Below, piece by piece: positions 26,177-36,400 of a stretch of 54,500 nt of DNA; positions within the stretch are counted from its first letter, which is position 1, and each line of letters opens with the position of its first letter. Origin of the DNA: Clostridia bacterium (GTDB lineage: Bacteria > Bacillota > Clostridia > Oscillospirales > CAG-272); contig JAGASL010000015.1 in assembly GCA_017621755.1 (NCBI GenBank), positions 1 through 54,500 on the forward strand. Direction: 5' to 3'. Below the pieces are notes generated by a model that did not search any database, was not told the DNA's origin, and worked only from the letters and a program-made list of their open reading frames with translations. Made by a program: the position numbers and the translations under genes.

Positions 26177-26869
26177 ATGGGTGAAAAAAGAAAAAACTTA
26201 TGTCGGATCCTTTCGGCCTTTATCTTATGTATTGCGTTGGCATTCGCCATCCGCGTTACCGTGCCGCAAAACGAGGGGCTGGCTGTGCCGGCCATGGTCT
26301 ACCTTGATCCCGGCCACGGCGGGTTTGATTTTGGTGCCGTTGGCCACCTGGCGGGCGGGGGCAGGCTGCTGGAAAAGGAGCTGGTGCTGCACGTGGCGCA
26401 GGATTGTGCCACCCGACTGCGCACGGCGGGCGTTGAGGTGCTGCTCTCGCGCGAGGCTGACGAGCGCCTGACCTATACCACCGCGCCTGATGAGGTGCGC
26501 GCCCGCCGCGCCGCCGCCGGCGAGGCCGGGGTGGATCTGGTGCTTTCTTTGCATGCCAATGCCTACGCCGGGCAGGGGCGCGCCTATGGCCCACGCGTGT
26601 ATTATAACCCGGAAAGCGAGCCCTCTAAACAGGCCGCCGAACGCATCGCAGCGGCCATTTCGCAACACACGGGTGCCCTCTGCGGCCGCGAATGCCGCCT
26701 GGTGGCGGATGGCAGCTACTATATCCTGGCCGACCCGGCCTTGCCGGCCGTGCTGATCGAGCTGGGCTTCCTTTCAGACACGCAGGAATGTGCCCTGCTT
26801 GCCGATGAGGGCTATCAGGCCAAGCTGGCAGAGGCCATCTGCGCCGGCCTGTTAGGAGAGGAGACGTAG
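26177..26869 (+). CDS. N-acetylmuramoyl-L-alanine amidase, Amidase_3 (CwlD-like)
   Basis: This 230-aa zinc amidase cleaves the lactyl-L-alanine bond in peptidoglycan. The start at 26177 is chosen for GGGAGAG 7 nt upstream. An N-terminal hydrophobic anchor or uncleaved signal (about 9-30) is followed directly by the catalytic domain, with zinc ligands His47 (DPGHGG), Glu66 (LLEKEL) and His126 (SLHANA) and catalytic Glu195 (LIELGFLSD). The single-domain layout and length are those of CwlD, the sporulation enzyme that makes muramic delta-lactam in the cortex. A vegetative amidase is the alternative; no other spore gene is adjacent. Confidence 0.88.
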   Translation: MGEKRKNLCRILSAFILCIALAFAIRVTVPQNEGLAVPAMVYLDPGHGGFDFGAVGHLAGGGRLLEKELVLHVAQDCATRLRTAGVEVLLSREADERLTYTTAPDEVRARRAAAGEAGVDLVLSLHANAYAGQGRAYGPRVYYNPESEPSKQAAERIAAAISQHTGALCGRECRLVADGSYYILADPALPAVLIELGFLSDTQECALLADEGYQAKLAEAICAGLLGEET

Positions 26870-27290
26870 CGGGGAGCGTTTTTTGGTGAAGAGGAGAGGC
26901 GTTGGGAACCTTTTTGAAAAGGGAAGGGAGCGCAAGGGAACTTTTTGGAAAAGGAAAGGGAGCGTAAGGGAACTTTTTGAAAAAAGTTCCCAAACCCTCA
27001 AAAACTTTTTGGGGAAAAGGGGGTTGCACCCGCAAGCATTCCGTGGGGGTGGATTCCGTATCCACCCGCAGGGGGCATGACGAACGCTATGGCTGGAATT
27101 TTTCCTGTGATTGCCATATTCGGCGCAGCGCCGATGCAGGTTAAAGAGGGACTGCCTGCTACGGCCCGGTTCTCTGAACAGCCTAACCGCACGTAACCTG
27201 TTTGCTGACGCAAACGAGCACCGAGCGGGCGGCTGCGGTGTTACATCGTGTAGCAATTCTTTCCAAAGTTCCATACGATTTCTCCTGTAT
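26870..27290. repeat. Gene-free stretch with 32-nt tandem repeat
   Basis: Two 32-nt units (26904-26935 and 26936-26967), each GGGAAC(C/-)TTTTT-G...GGGAGCG(C/T)AA, are followed by a third truncated unit (26968-26991) that forms a perfect 11-bp hairpin (GGGAACTTTTT, 2-nt loop). CAAAAACTTTTTGGGG follows. The rest up to 27290 contains GGTGGATTCCGTATCCACC at 27048-27066 and no convincing gene. Confidence 0.7.
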
Positions 27291-27329
27291 GGGGATTATA
27301 TCCCCTTAATAAAATGGATTATAACCCCC
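27291..27329. promoter_or_regulatory. Candidate operators of the small XRE regulator
   Basis: GGGGATTATATCCCC (27291-27305) is a perfect 6-bp inverted repeat. TGGATTATAACCCCC (27315-27329) is a degenerate second copy, spaced 24 nt centre to centre, 29-67 nt before the start codon. The arrangement fits autoregulation by the adjacent helix-turn-helix protein. Confidence 0.5.
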
Positions 27330-27357
27330 ATAATAACAATTGTCAAGGGGGAAAAAT

Positions 27358-27558
27358 ATGATTATTTTTGATAAATTGTGGTCAACGATGAAGGAAAAGG
27401 GCGTTTCTACCTATCAGCTGCGCGAGGAATGCGGGATCGATAGTAAGACGATCCGCCGTTTGCGGGCGAACGATAATATCGAAACCAAAACGCTGAACAA
27501 GCTGTGCGCGGCTCTTGATTGCCGCGTTGAGGACATCATGGAATACGTCGCAGAATAA
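27358..27558 (+). CDS. Small XRE-family transcriptional regulator
   Basis: This 66-aa protein is a single Cro/C1-type helix-turn-helix domain: STYQLREECGIDSKTIRRLRANDNIETKTLNKLCAALDCRVEDIMEYV. It has the helix 2-turn-helix 3 spacing and the C-terminal CRVEDIMEYV typical of the minimal YozG-like group. The ATG at 27358 is chosen for AGGGGG 8 nt upstream; an in-frame TTG at 27340 precedes that site. The gene is monocistronic, with inverted repeats upstream and a terminator that overlaps its stop codon. It likely binds its own promoter; other targets are unknown. Confidence 0.88.
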   Translation: MIIFDKLWSTMKEKGVSTYQLREECGIDSKTIRRLRANDNIETKTLNKLCAALDCRVEDIMEYVAE

Positions 27559-27591
27559 GAAAGAACCGGACGTTCGTCCGGTTCTTTCTTA
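27556..27591. terminator. Bidirectional terminator
   Basis: TAAGAAAGAACCGGAC and its complement form a 16-bp stem around a GTTC loop that begins at the XRE stop codon. It separates convergent genes. Confidence 0.9.
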
Positions 27592-27602
27592 TTGTCACGG
27601 GG

Positions 27603-29174
27603 TCACACCAGCGGCGCGATGCCCTTCATCAGCGCGCCGGCCAGGCGGGTAGAGAGCTTTTCCTTCTTCAGCCCCGCGGGCGTAACGGCGCGGCATTTTT
27701 CGCGCGTGGCTGCAAAGTCTGCCTCGATATCCGCCAGGCAGCTCACGCCGTACAGGTAGGCGGCGCACTCAAAATGGTGGTAAAAGCTGCGGTAATCAAG
27801 GTTGATGGTGCCCACCACCGCTTCGCGCCCGTCCACCAAAAACACTTTGGCATGCACGAAGCCGGGCGTGTATTCATAGATCCGCACGCCGGATTCCAGC
27901 AACGAGGCGTAGTAGGTCTTTGCCAGCGCGTAGGGCATTTTCTTGTCCGGGATGCCGGGCAGGATCAGGGATACCTCTACCCCTCGCTCGGCCGCGTATT
28001 TCAGTGCGTTTTCCATCTCTCCGTCTAAGATCAGGTAGGGGGTCATGATGCGTACGTGCCGCTCGGCGCGGCCTAGCATGTCTAAATACACCTGCTCGCC
28101 AGCCTTGTAGCGGTCAAGCGGGCAGTCACCGTAGGGGATCACAAAGCCGCCCGGCTTTTTGATCGGCTCCTCAGGCAGGCGCAGATAGCGCTCGTGCTCG
28201 GCGCTTTTTTCATCTAGCTCCCACATATCGAGAAACATCAGCGTAAATGAGGAAACGGCATCCCCGCGCAGCATCACGGCGGCATCCTTCCAATGGCCAA
28301 AGCGCGGCAGCTGATTGATATATTCATCCGCCAGATTGACCCCACCGGTAAAGGCCACACGGCCGTCCACTATGAAGATCTTGCGGTGATCGCGGTAGTT
28401 GTAGTAGGTAGAAAAGAAAGGGGTGATCGGCGCGTAGATCTTGGCCTGTATGCCAAGCCGGCGCAGCCGCTTAGGGTAATCGTGTGAGAGCGTGCTGAAG
28501 GCGCAGGTACCGTCATACAGCACACGCACCTCAACCCCCTCGGCCGCCTTGCGGGCTAAGATCTCTAAGATCTGCCCCCACATCTCGCCCTCGGCGATGA
28601 TAAAATACTCTAAAAAAATGAACTCTCGCGCACTCTCCAGCTCGCGCAGCAGGGAGGCAAATTTTTCCTCGCCGGAGGGGAAATAGGTTACCTCGGTGCG
28701 GTCAAAGACCGGGTAACAGCCGCTCTTGCGCAGATAGGTGACCAGCGCCGCCGCACGCGGGTCCTCTTGGGTAAAGGCCTCCTCAGCCGGGTAGGTGGGT
28801 GGCAGCTTACGCAGCGAGGCCTCGGCGATCGCGGCCACCCGGCGCTTTAGCAGCCGGTGCCCCAGGTCGCTGCGCGTATAGGCAAACAGCAGCGCGCCGA
28901 AAACAGGAAATAGTGTGATCACCAGCAGCCAGGTGATCTTGGCTGTCGGATCCATGCGCACGTTTAGTAAAAAGAGCGCCATAATGAATGAAAGCAGCGC
29001 CGTGCCCCCCAAGATCGGCGGCCATGCCTCCGCCGCGCGAAGGATCAACACCACCGACAAGGCAAGCTCTACCAGCAGCATCAGCGCGATCAGCCCCACG
29101 CGGCTGAATACCACGCGCACAAAACCGCGCTTGCTGCGCCGCAGCAGCGAAATGCCACGCCCTGTTTTCTTCAT
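27603..29174 (-). CDS. cls: Cardiolipin synthase (phospholipase D family)
   Basis: This 523-aa membrane enzyme condenses two phosphatidylglycerols into cardiolipin. The start at 29174 follows AAGGGAG; codons further upstream lie in repeat DNA. Two N-terminal helices (about 25-47 and 53-72), with a third near 80-98, precede the catalytic part. Both HKD motifs are complete: His263/Lys265/Asp270 (DHRKIFIVDG...GGVN) and His441/Lys443/Asp448 (VHAKVFLVDG...GTINLD). Length and order match ClsA-type synthases of Firmicutes. The gene stands alone. Confidence 0.93.
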   Translation of the reverse strand: MKKTGRGISLLRRSKRGFVRVVFSRVGLIALMLLVELALSVVLILRAAEAWPPILGGTALLSFIMALFLLNVRMDPTAKITWLLVITLFPVFGALLFAYTRSDLGHRLLKRRVAAIAEASLRKLPPTYPAEEAFTQEDPRAAALVTYLRKSGCYPVFDRTEVTYFPSGEEKFASLLRELESAREFIFLEYFIIAEGEMWGQILEILARKAAEGVEVRVLYDGTCAFSTLSHDYPKRLRRLGIQAKIYAPITPFFSTYYNYRDHRKIFIVDGRVAFTGGVNLADEYINQLPRFGHWKDAAVMLRGDAVSSFTLMFLDMWELDEKSAEHERYLRLPEEPIKKPGGFVIPYGDCPLDRYKAGEQVYLDMLGRAERHVRIMTPYLILDGEMENALKYAAERGVEVSLILPGIPDKKMPYALAKTYYASLLESGVRIYEYTPGFVHAKVFLVDGREAVVGTINLDYRSFYHHFECAAYLYGVSCLADIEADFAATREKCRAVTPAGLKKEKLSTRLAGALMKGIAPLV

Positions 29175-29229
29175 AAGCGTTCTCCCTTCAGCGTTGTTTT
29201 TATGGCCTTTTCCATAGGGGAAGGGCGGT

Positions 29230-29660
29230 AGCCGCAGGCCAACGGATGAGGTGCGCCGCGTATGCGGCATTGATCGATCACCCCGTCTCTCCCGCCGTGG
29301 GAAGGTTCCCTCACCGCCTGCGGCAGAGCTCCCTTTACACAAGGGGGGCGTTTTTTTGCCCCGGCAAGGCCCTCTCCGTCACGGCACCTGGCGGTGCCGC
29401 GACACCTCCCCCAAAAAGGGGGGCTACGAGCCGCCCCCACCGACGTTGGGCGGGGGCTCGCTCCTCCCGCATGGTGGGCCGTCCGGTCGGCTCCTACGAG
29501 TATCGACCGCACCCACAAACCGGTAGGGGAGGGCCTTGGTCCTCCCGCACCAACCGTATTCAACCCGTCGGCGGAGCGAGGAATTTTCCCATTTTGGCAA
29601 CCTTTTGTTTCGCCAGGCGGCGAAAAAATCCTTCGCCTGGCGGCTCAGGATGACAGAACG
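29230..29660. repeat. Cluster of intergenic repeats between cls and the 4,121-aa gene
   Basis: There is no gene. 29281-29350 is an inverted copy of the element at 52188-52240 (shared AGGGAGCTC and TGAGGGA). 29366-29537 is bounded by imperfect 12-bp inverted repeats (AAGGCCCTCTCC / GGGGAGGGCCTT) and rich in internal hairpins. 29601-29656 is the inverted copy of the element at 12479-12538. Reading frames through these are GC-biased and repeat-derived. From about 29815 to 30290 the base composition changes sharply to AT-rich. Confidence 0.7.
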
Positions 29661-30056
29661 TGGTATCCGTCTCTCGCCCAAGCTTCCACGCGGCGGTGGG
29701 CGCGCGGTGGGCGGTGCGTTCCTGCACCGCTCTGCATGACAATCGTTTGGGTAGACTCTCCGCCCGATAGGAGGATATCCGTTCTATAGGCTTTTCCCAT
29801 TTTCTCCATCCTACCACGATTTTTTTCGTCTTGCAAGATGTAATTTGTAAATAAACAGGATTATCATGCTTTCGCATACTACGCACAACGGTCGCTTTTT
29901 GAAAAAACAACCACAATAAAACGACTATTTTGCAAGAAAGACACCATAAAAACGGCGTTTTTCTTCAAAATGCAGGAAATTTTGTACGAAACCACCTATC
30001 TGAATTACTATTTTTTGTGTAATGTGCTGATATTTTGATGAATATACCAAAAAACC

Positions 30057-30085
30057 TTGACTTTTTCCTCTCGAAAAGATATAAT
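30057..30085 (+). promoter_or_regulatory. Distal sigma-A promoter P1 of giant-protein gene
   Basis: TTGACT, a 17-nt spacer and TATAAT lie 320 nt before the start codon, giving a long leader or a separate short transcript. CGATTTTT-TC-AAAAATCG at about 30155-30172 is a hairpin inside that interval. Confidence 0.7.
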
Positions 30086-30233
30086 TGTGTAGCATTATAT
30101 GATATTGTGGGCGTGGGATACCCATTTCTTAAAAAGCACCCACCGCTACCATGCACGATTTTTTCAAAAATCGCACACTGAGGATGAAATTTTTGTGCAA
30201 ATTGATGGTATTTTGAAAAATGCTTGCGTGGCA

Positions 30234-30262
30234 TTGACAAATCCCACCAAAAGTGATACAAT
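30234..30262 (+). promoter_or_regulatory. Proximal sigma-A promoter P2 of giant-protein gene
   Basis: TTGACA, a 17-nt spacer and TACAAT are followed by a leader of about 135 nt, which holds the structured element at 30286-30350. Confidence 0.8.
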
Positions 30263-30285
30263 AATGTATAATAATATGATAATTT

Positions 30286-30350
30286 GCCGCCCCAGGCGAA
30301 AAAGGAACAAAGGGGCGGACTATCGCTATCTTTTCGGTTATCTCCGCCTG
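30286..30350 (+). promoter_or_regulatory. Structured 5' leader, possible pseudoknot
   Basis: CCGCCCC (30287-30293) pairs with GGGGCGG (30312-30318). The loop sequence AGGCG (30294-30298) can pair with CGCCT (30345-30349), making an H-type pseudoknot. A competing hairpin GGCGGA (30314-30319) / TCCGCC (30343-30348) is mutually exclusive. It matches no riboswitch class I know. The AGAGGGAG ribosome site is about 40 nt further on. Confidence 0.4.
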
Positions 30351-30405
30351 TTGGCGTGATAATATATTTCGTAAACCTTACAGAAAGGAAAGAGGGAGAA
30401 AAAGA

Positions 30406-33400
30406 ATGAAAAGATTTTCACTTCGCTTGTGGAGCTTCCTTCTTGCTATGCTCATGGTGCTGTCCTTGGTACCTATGGCTGTTATGGCAAGCGAGGAACA
30501 GAATGACGACGTGATCGTTCTGACCACCGAGGGTGGCGGCACGATTACCATCATCCGCTCCAACACGCAAACTGAGGAAAAGGAGGATGTGCTGACCGTA
30601 GCCGAGCCGAAGGAATACCAGGCTGGCGAGGCAACGACCGTTGCAACGGAGGCAGAGCTGAAAAACGCTCTTGCTGCCGGTGGCGAGATCAAGCTGACGG
30701 CGGACATCACCACCACGGCTGCGCTGAATACGGAAGGCGTGACCGCCACCATCGACCTGAATAGTTACACCCTGAACGTTCGTGCAGGCGATAACAAGTT
30801 CATCGATGAAAGCAATATTACCATCAAGAACGGCACCATCAATATTGATGGCGTTGTTGTAGGAGGCAATGCTGTCTTCTGCTTGGATGAGTACGAAAAG
30901 ACCCTGGTCACCAAGCTGACCCTGGTAGACGTTGACCTGGTAGGCGAGAATTATTCCTCTGCTTACGGTATCTTCTATATCGGCGACAGCAGCGTGCTGA
31001 CCGTAGAGGGCGGCGAATGGAAGCTGACCAATGACCTGTTCGAGGCTGGCGGTGTGTTCAAGGCTGATACCGCAAAGGCTACCTTGAATATTACCGGTAC
31101 CACGATGGATCTGCACAACGTGCGCCGTGGTGTTACCTGGGCTGCCACCACCATCGATGGCGCTACCATCAAGATCACTGGTGATGCTGATGGCGTAGAT
31201 GCCGAGATGGAGCACGGCTTTAACCGTAGCCCGCTGACTATCACCAATTCGACCATTACCATGGAAAACCTGGTTGGTCGCGGCATTACTGCCGAGGGCG
31301 GTGCCGTTGTGATCGAGGGTACCTCAAGCGTAACCATGACCAACTGCCAAGAGGCAACTCTTGACGTTCGTGCAGGTCAAACGGTAACGATTGAAGAGAC
31401 GGCTACCGTAGAGATGGATGCTGCGCCTACCATCAACAACGGTACCATTGCCGGCGACGGCAAGGTAGAGATTATTGTCACCGGCCTTTCGGGTGCTGGT
31501 AAGGCAACGGATCCCTTCCTTATTAATAACATTAAGGAGCTCGAATGGTTCCGTGACGACGTAAATGCCGGTAACAACTACAGCGGCAAGTACGTCAAGC
31601 TGACGGATAACATTGATCTCAGCACGGTTGCAAACTGGACGCCTATTGGTAACAGCACCAATAAGTTCCAAGGCACCTTTGACGGCAATGACAAGACCAT
31701 CAGCAATCTCGTTATTGAGGCAGAAGGCAAGAGCAACATCGGTTTCTTTGGCTTTACTACCAATGGCGAGATCAAGAACCTGACCATTAACAATGCAAAG
31801 GTTACCGGCCGCCTGAACGTGGGCGTTGTGGCCGGTACTCCCTACACCAGCAAGTATACCGATATCAAGGTTACCGGTCACGTTGAGGTGAACGGCATGG
31901 CTTATGTTGGTGGCGTTGGCGGTAAGAATGCATACGCCAACTGGACCAATATTACCGTAGACGTTGATAACACCTCTTACGTAAAGGGAACCTCTACGGA
32001 GAACGGTGTCGCTTATCGAACCTACGTTGGCGGTATTGTTGGCTTCAATGGTGAGGGCAGCCATACTTTCAAGAATATTTCCTCCAATATTAAGGTTATT
32101 GGTGACGTTTCCGATATCGGCGGTCTGTTCGGTATTGCTCACTACGGCAATAACTTTGATACGGTTACCTTTGCCGGCACGGTTGAGGCACCGGAGGGCG
32201 CTGACGAGGTCGGCGGTATTGCCGGCGTATGGCACAATCAGGCTGGTTACACTGTTACGATGAACAACGTAACTGTAGCCGATACGGCAAAGGTTACGAT
32301 CAACGGTGAGGACGTTACCGCTACTAACGGCGTTGTTGGCAGTGCCTACAACGCGAGCAATGAGACGGTTTCAAACTCCGGCTCGCTGAAGATCGAGGGC
32401 GAAGAGGCTTGGCTTAAGCCTGCTGCCAAGATCGGCGAGACCGAGTACGCAACCCTGCAGGCTGCCCTGGATGCAGCTTATGCTGCAGGCGGTACGGTTA
32501 CCGTTACCCTGCTGGCAGACGTTGCCGAAAACGTAACGCTGACCGAGAAGGTAGGCATGTACTGCACCATCGATGGCGCAGGCAAGACCGTGAAGGGTAA
32601 GATCACCATTGCCCCCCTGTCTGACACCAACGATAACAGACGCATCACCATTCAGAACGTCAACTTCGTGAACACGGCAGACACCGCTGTTGATTTCATT
32701 ACCGCGAATGTGACGAACCACTATCCGCGTCTGTCCGTACTGGACTGCTCCTTCACCGGTAACGGCAAGGAGACGGACGTAGCCATCCGCACGAAGTCGG
32801 CTTACGATCTGATCATCAAGGATTGCACCGGTACCGGCCTGCACTCCTTCCTGCAGAACAGAGCCGGCGTGAAGGTAACGGTTCGGAACGTAACCGTGAC
32901 CGAGTCTAAGGGCGGCTTGGCTCTGTCCACCGCGCAGAACGTGACCGTTCGCGGCTGTAACCTGACCACCGACACCTACGGTATCCGCCTGGATGCAGAG
33001 CTGGATACCTCTGTAACGCTTCACGGTAACGTTGTGAATGCTTACGTTCCCGTATCCGTTCGCAATGCCACCGCTACCGATTACAAGCTGAGCTTTAACG
33101 GCAGTGACTCCAGCTACACCGCCACCAATGCCGATGGCGTATGGTGTGCGATCTGCACCACCGAGTACGAAGAGGGCAAGTCCCTGAACGAGGCGACCGG
33201 TAACGTTAAGATCACCTGGAACACCGACGTGCTGGACAAGAGCAGCGTATACGGCGCTTACGAGTGGCCGATCGAGGTTGTTTATGGCGACGGCTACACC
33301 AAGGGCTTTGATAGCCTGATGAGCGCGATGAACTCTGGCTACTCCGGCAGCACCGAGAAGACCATCATCGTTCATAAGGATATCACCGAGTCGATGGATG

Positions 33401-36400
33401 AGTTGAGCGGTAACATCGCCACTGATAATCCGAATGGCGTTACCATTAAGAATACCATTGTAGACTCGTGGATCTACTGTAGCGAGGACTTCACCATTGG
33501 TGAGGGCGTTACCTATGATGCCACTGGCTATGCAAGCGGCTTGTTCGTGTACGCAGAGGATGCCGTGATCAACGGTACCGTGCTGACGGACTGCTATTAT
33601 CAGCGTTATGCAGGTACCAAGCTGACCATCAACGAGCCCGGTAGCATGACCGTAAAGACCGAGACCTTTATTCTCCGCTATACGGATGGCGATGCCGAGG
33701 CTGGTATCTACGTTGTGGGCGATAACGACGATTCGACCGTCGGTCTGAACGCTTCTGTTATCTACTTCTACCAGGGCATCATCTCCGCCAAGAATGCGGA
33801 TATCAAGGTTGGTACCTACTGGCAGACGAACGAGACCGATGGCACAGGCTCCGCAAACCTGGTTCTTGATAATTCCAACATGACCGTTACGGTCAACGAG
33901 CACAACATGAAGGCCACCGGTAACTCTACCGTTACGCTGACGAACGGTTCTTCCGTTTCCGTAGCAGGCGGTTACCAGGGTGCAGCCGTTGAAATGGATG
34001 AAACCAGTTCGATGACCAAGAACGGTGCGTCCGTACTGGTTGCTAAGGTTGGCGATGTTGGCTATGCCGCCTCCCTGCAGGCTGCTGTGAATGCTGCCGC
34101 AGAGGGCGACACCATCGTTCTGCTGGCTGACGTTGAGCAGGCTGACGGTGTGATCATCACCGATAAGAAGCTCACCATCGACCTGAATGGTAAGACCTTT
34201 ACGGTCAGCAAGGGCGATTCTACCAACAACCGCAACTTCAAGATCAATGGCGCTTCCGTGGTCACCATTAAGAATGGTACCATGGTTGCAAAGGGCGATT
34301 ACAGCAGCGGCGCATACGGTACTGTTCGTACCGAGGGTACTGCTAACGTGACCCTGACTGATCTGAAGCTGTATAACTACCGTGGTAACGGCCTGAATAT
34401 CAAGGCTCTTAGCGGCACCACCGTTACCATGAATGACGTAGAGATCTACGCTCAGTACGGCGGCGGCGTTGAGGCTGCTGGTGGTACGGTCGAGCTGACT
34501 GACGTTACCATTGTGCAGAAGGGTATGTATACCGCACCGTACAACTCCATGGCGATCTCGGTCAATGGCGGCGGTAAGGCGATCGTTTATAGCGGCACCT
34601 ACTCGACCGAATGTCTGACGGCCGAGGAGGCAAACAACCAGGGCACCAGCCACGGTCCTTGGGTTGCCGGCGTTCTGAACTCCGGCGGCACCTTGACGAT
34701 CAAGGGTGGTACCTTCTCGAACGATAACTTCGGCGAGAACAACCTGGCTACCTATGCACGCGGTCTGTTTCTGGCTGATACCGGCGCTGTTATCGAGGTT
34801 GAGGGCGGTACCTTCAACGCATTGAAGACCGTCTTCGAGTTCCAGAACAACCTGGGTGATGCTTCCAAGCAGCCCGGCGCACTGGTAAGCGGCGGTACCT
34901 TCTCTGCCGATCCTACCGACGGCAACTATCCTTCTTTCATTGAGCTGGCAGAGGGCTTTGAGGTTGTTGAGAACGCAGACGGCACCTATGGCGTTGAAGA
35001 AATGATCGCCGTTGCCCAGATCGGCGAAAAGAAGTATTATTCCCTGCAGGCAGCCCTGGACGCAGCTGTTGTGGCTGGCGATACCGTAGAGGTCGTTCTG
35101 CTGGAGGATATTGATCTGACCGGCACGACCTGGACGCCTGTTTACTTCGATAGTTATAGTGCATCCGGCGCAAATACCCTGATCATCAACGGTAATCACA
35201 AGACCATCACCGGTCTTAGCGACATGCTGTTCAGCGGTATTTGGACCGGCACCAAGTTCGAGGTCAAGGATCTGACCATTGACAAGGCAAATATCAAGCA
35301 TGACGTAGATGATGCCGCCGGAACCGTCGGTGTCGGCGCGATCGTTGGTAACGTAAGCGCGATCGAGACCGTTGTGCTGAGCAACGTGAAGCTGACCGAC
35401 TCGTATGTCGAGGGTGGTCACTGGACGGGCGGCTTCTTCGGTTTCATTGCCGGCTATAGCAAGGAAAATGACGGCCCTGTCTTTACGACCGTAGAGATCA
35501 CGAACTGTGCAGTGATTGAGTCCGTGATCGTTGGTAAGGGCTCTGTTGGTGGCGTGGTTGGTCACGCAACCGGCGATGCCTGGACCTCGTTCGGTATCGC
35601 AGAGTCTACCGTTACCGGTAACACCATCACCTCTACCGGCACCTCCAACAATAAGGCAGGTATCGTAGCAGGTACGATTGGCGCGGCTGGTACGGAATTG
35701 AATGGCAAGACCGGCGGCGTTAGCGTATCGGTCACCGAGAGTGAAAACACGGCTACGTCGCATGGTACGGAGATCACCACCGTATACGGCCGTCAGGGCT
35801 CCACTACCGGTAAGCTGACCGTAACCGGTGGTAAATACGAGAACAAGCCGGTTGAGGACAACGTTTCTTATGCCGCACCCGCTGAGGGCTTTGAGATCGT
35901 TGAGAACGCAGACGGCAGCTACGGCATCCAGAAGGAGAAGGTAGCTGAGGTCAACGGCACGAAGTACGAGACCCTGGCCGAGGCTGCAGCCGCAGCCCAG
36001 GCTGGCCAGACCATCATTCTGCTGGCTGACGTAACCGAGGACGTAACCCTGCCCGCAGGCGTTATCTTCAACGGTAACGGCAAGAGCGTGGGTGTGATCA
36101 CGGCCGAGGGTACCATCACCTTTGAGGGGCATACCAAGGCTACCAATTTTGGTGTTGCATATACCAACACGGAGATCAACATTGGCGTGGGTGCTTGCCT
36201 GGAGATCACCGGCACTGGTAGATTGGTCATCGGCCACGGCTGCACGTTTAATATTGAAGGCAATATTACGGATGCCAAGACCGCAGATAAGTCCACCATT
36301 CAGCCTTCCCTGATCATGCCCGGCGCATCCTTCACCGGTGCGGGCGTGACCTTCAACGTAAAGAACGCTTATATCAAGACAACTGCTTCCTACTGCAGCA

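Noticed and set aside
29246..29789. Overlapping plus- and minus-strand reading frames in the repeat cluster after cls
   Set aside because: They are GC-rich, repeat-derived frames on both strands, without ribosome sites or recognisable domains.
30286..30350. Cyclic-di-GMP or other known riboswitch in the giant-gene leader
   Set aside because: The conserved cores of the classes I know are not present. It is kept only as an unassigned structured leader.
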